8,236 nucleotides of DNA from Clostridia bacterium (GTDB taxonomy: Bacteria; Bacillota; Clostridia; Oscillospirales; Butyricicoccaceae). The position numbers were made by a program, and so were the translations under genes. The notes below the pieces were generated by a model. It ran no database searches, was not told the origin of the DNA, and saw only the letters and a program-made list of their open reading frames with translations. The stretch lies in NCBI GenBank assembly GCA_017552495.1, contig JAFZPW010000176.1, forward strand, positions 1 to 8,236. Direction: 5' to 3'. Positions 5,817 through 8,236 of the stretch are shown here, piece by piece (the first letter of the stretch is position 1; the number at the start of each line of letters is the position of its first letter).

Positions 5817-5842
5817 AAGGCCCGCCCCTTTGGGCGGGCCTT
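5817..5842 (-). terminator. GC-rich hairpin after gyrA, possible attenuator
   Basis: A perfect 11-bp stem, AAGGCCCGCCC (5817-5827) against GGGCGGGCCTT (5832-5842), with a 4-nt loop lies 4 nt after the gyrA stop. On the minus strand it is followed by CTGTC, with almost no U-tract, so it should terminate weakly at best. No good promoter lies between it and the next gene, so downstream expression probably depends on read-through from gyrA. It could also protect the gyrA mRNA 3' end. Confidence 0.55.
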
Positions 5843-5846
5843 TGCA

Positions 5847-8236
<2,390 letters not shown>

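Overview
The window looks like chromosomal DNA from a moderately GC-rich member of the Firmicutes, probably a gut-type clostridium (Oscillospirales-like). This is an inference. It rests on a YlmH-type S4 protein, AGGAGG-type ribosome binding sites, sigma-A-like promoters of the TTGACA/TATAAT kind, compact intrinsic terminators, and a gyrA that fits the Gram-positive dnaA-dnaN-recF-gyrB-gyrA neighbourhood. Nothing marks it as phage, plasmid or insertion sequence, and there is no CRISPR array or tRNA/rRNA gene.

Right side (3091-8236, minus strand): the 5'-truncated gyrA enters from the right edge. After it come a GC-rich hairpin with almost no U-tract, a 109-aa three-helix membrane protein, a 285-aa HELGH zinc-metallopeptidase-like protein and a MATE efflux transporter. 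The gaps are 52, 10 and 20 nt, so these look like one transcription unit or a gyrA unit with read-through. The unit ends at a clear intrinsic terminator at 3091-3115. Just before that terminator lie a 10-bp perfect stem and a tiny ORF with a consensus Shine-Dalgarno.

Middle (2042-3090): ylmH is the only plus-strand gene. Its promoter and the promoter of the leftward MATE operon are interleaved in the same roughly 40 bp. Downstream of ylmH is an AT-rich stretch without genes. It holds three tandem TTTTCCAC(A/C) units and further near-matches in reverse orientation, all resembling DnaA boxes, plus two palindromes.

Left side (1-2006, minus strand): a second MATE transporter is followed after 11 nt by an unrecognised 131-aa acidic and aromatic-rich protein. 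A perfect 10-bp stem terminator follows, and then a putative promoter with a dyad operator facing the left edge.

Working together: the two MATE transporters are probably independent drug/metabolite exporters. GyrA supplies the DNA-cleaving subunit of gyrase. YlmH is a ribosome-associated RNA-binding factor. The metallopeptidase and the small membrane protein have no assigned role. I see no convincing new multi-gene system. The items most worth a second look are the DnaA-box-like cluster, the interleaved promoters, the unassigned metallopeptidase and 131-aa proteins, and the natural Ala at GyrA position 83.
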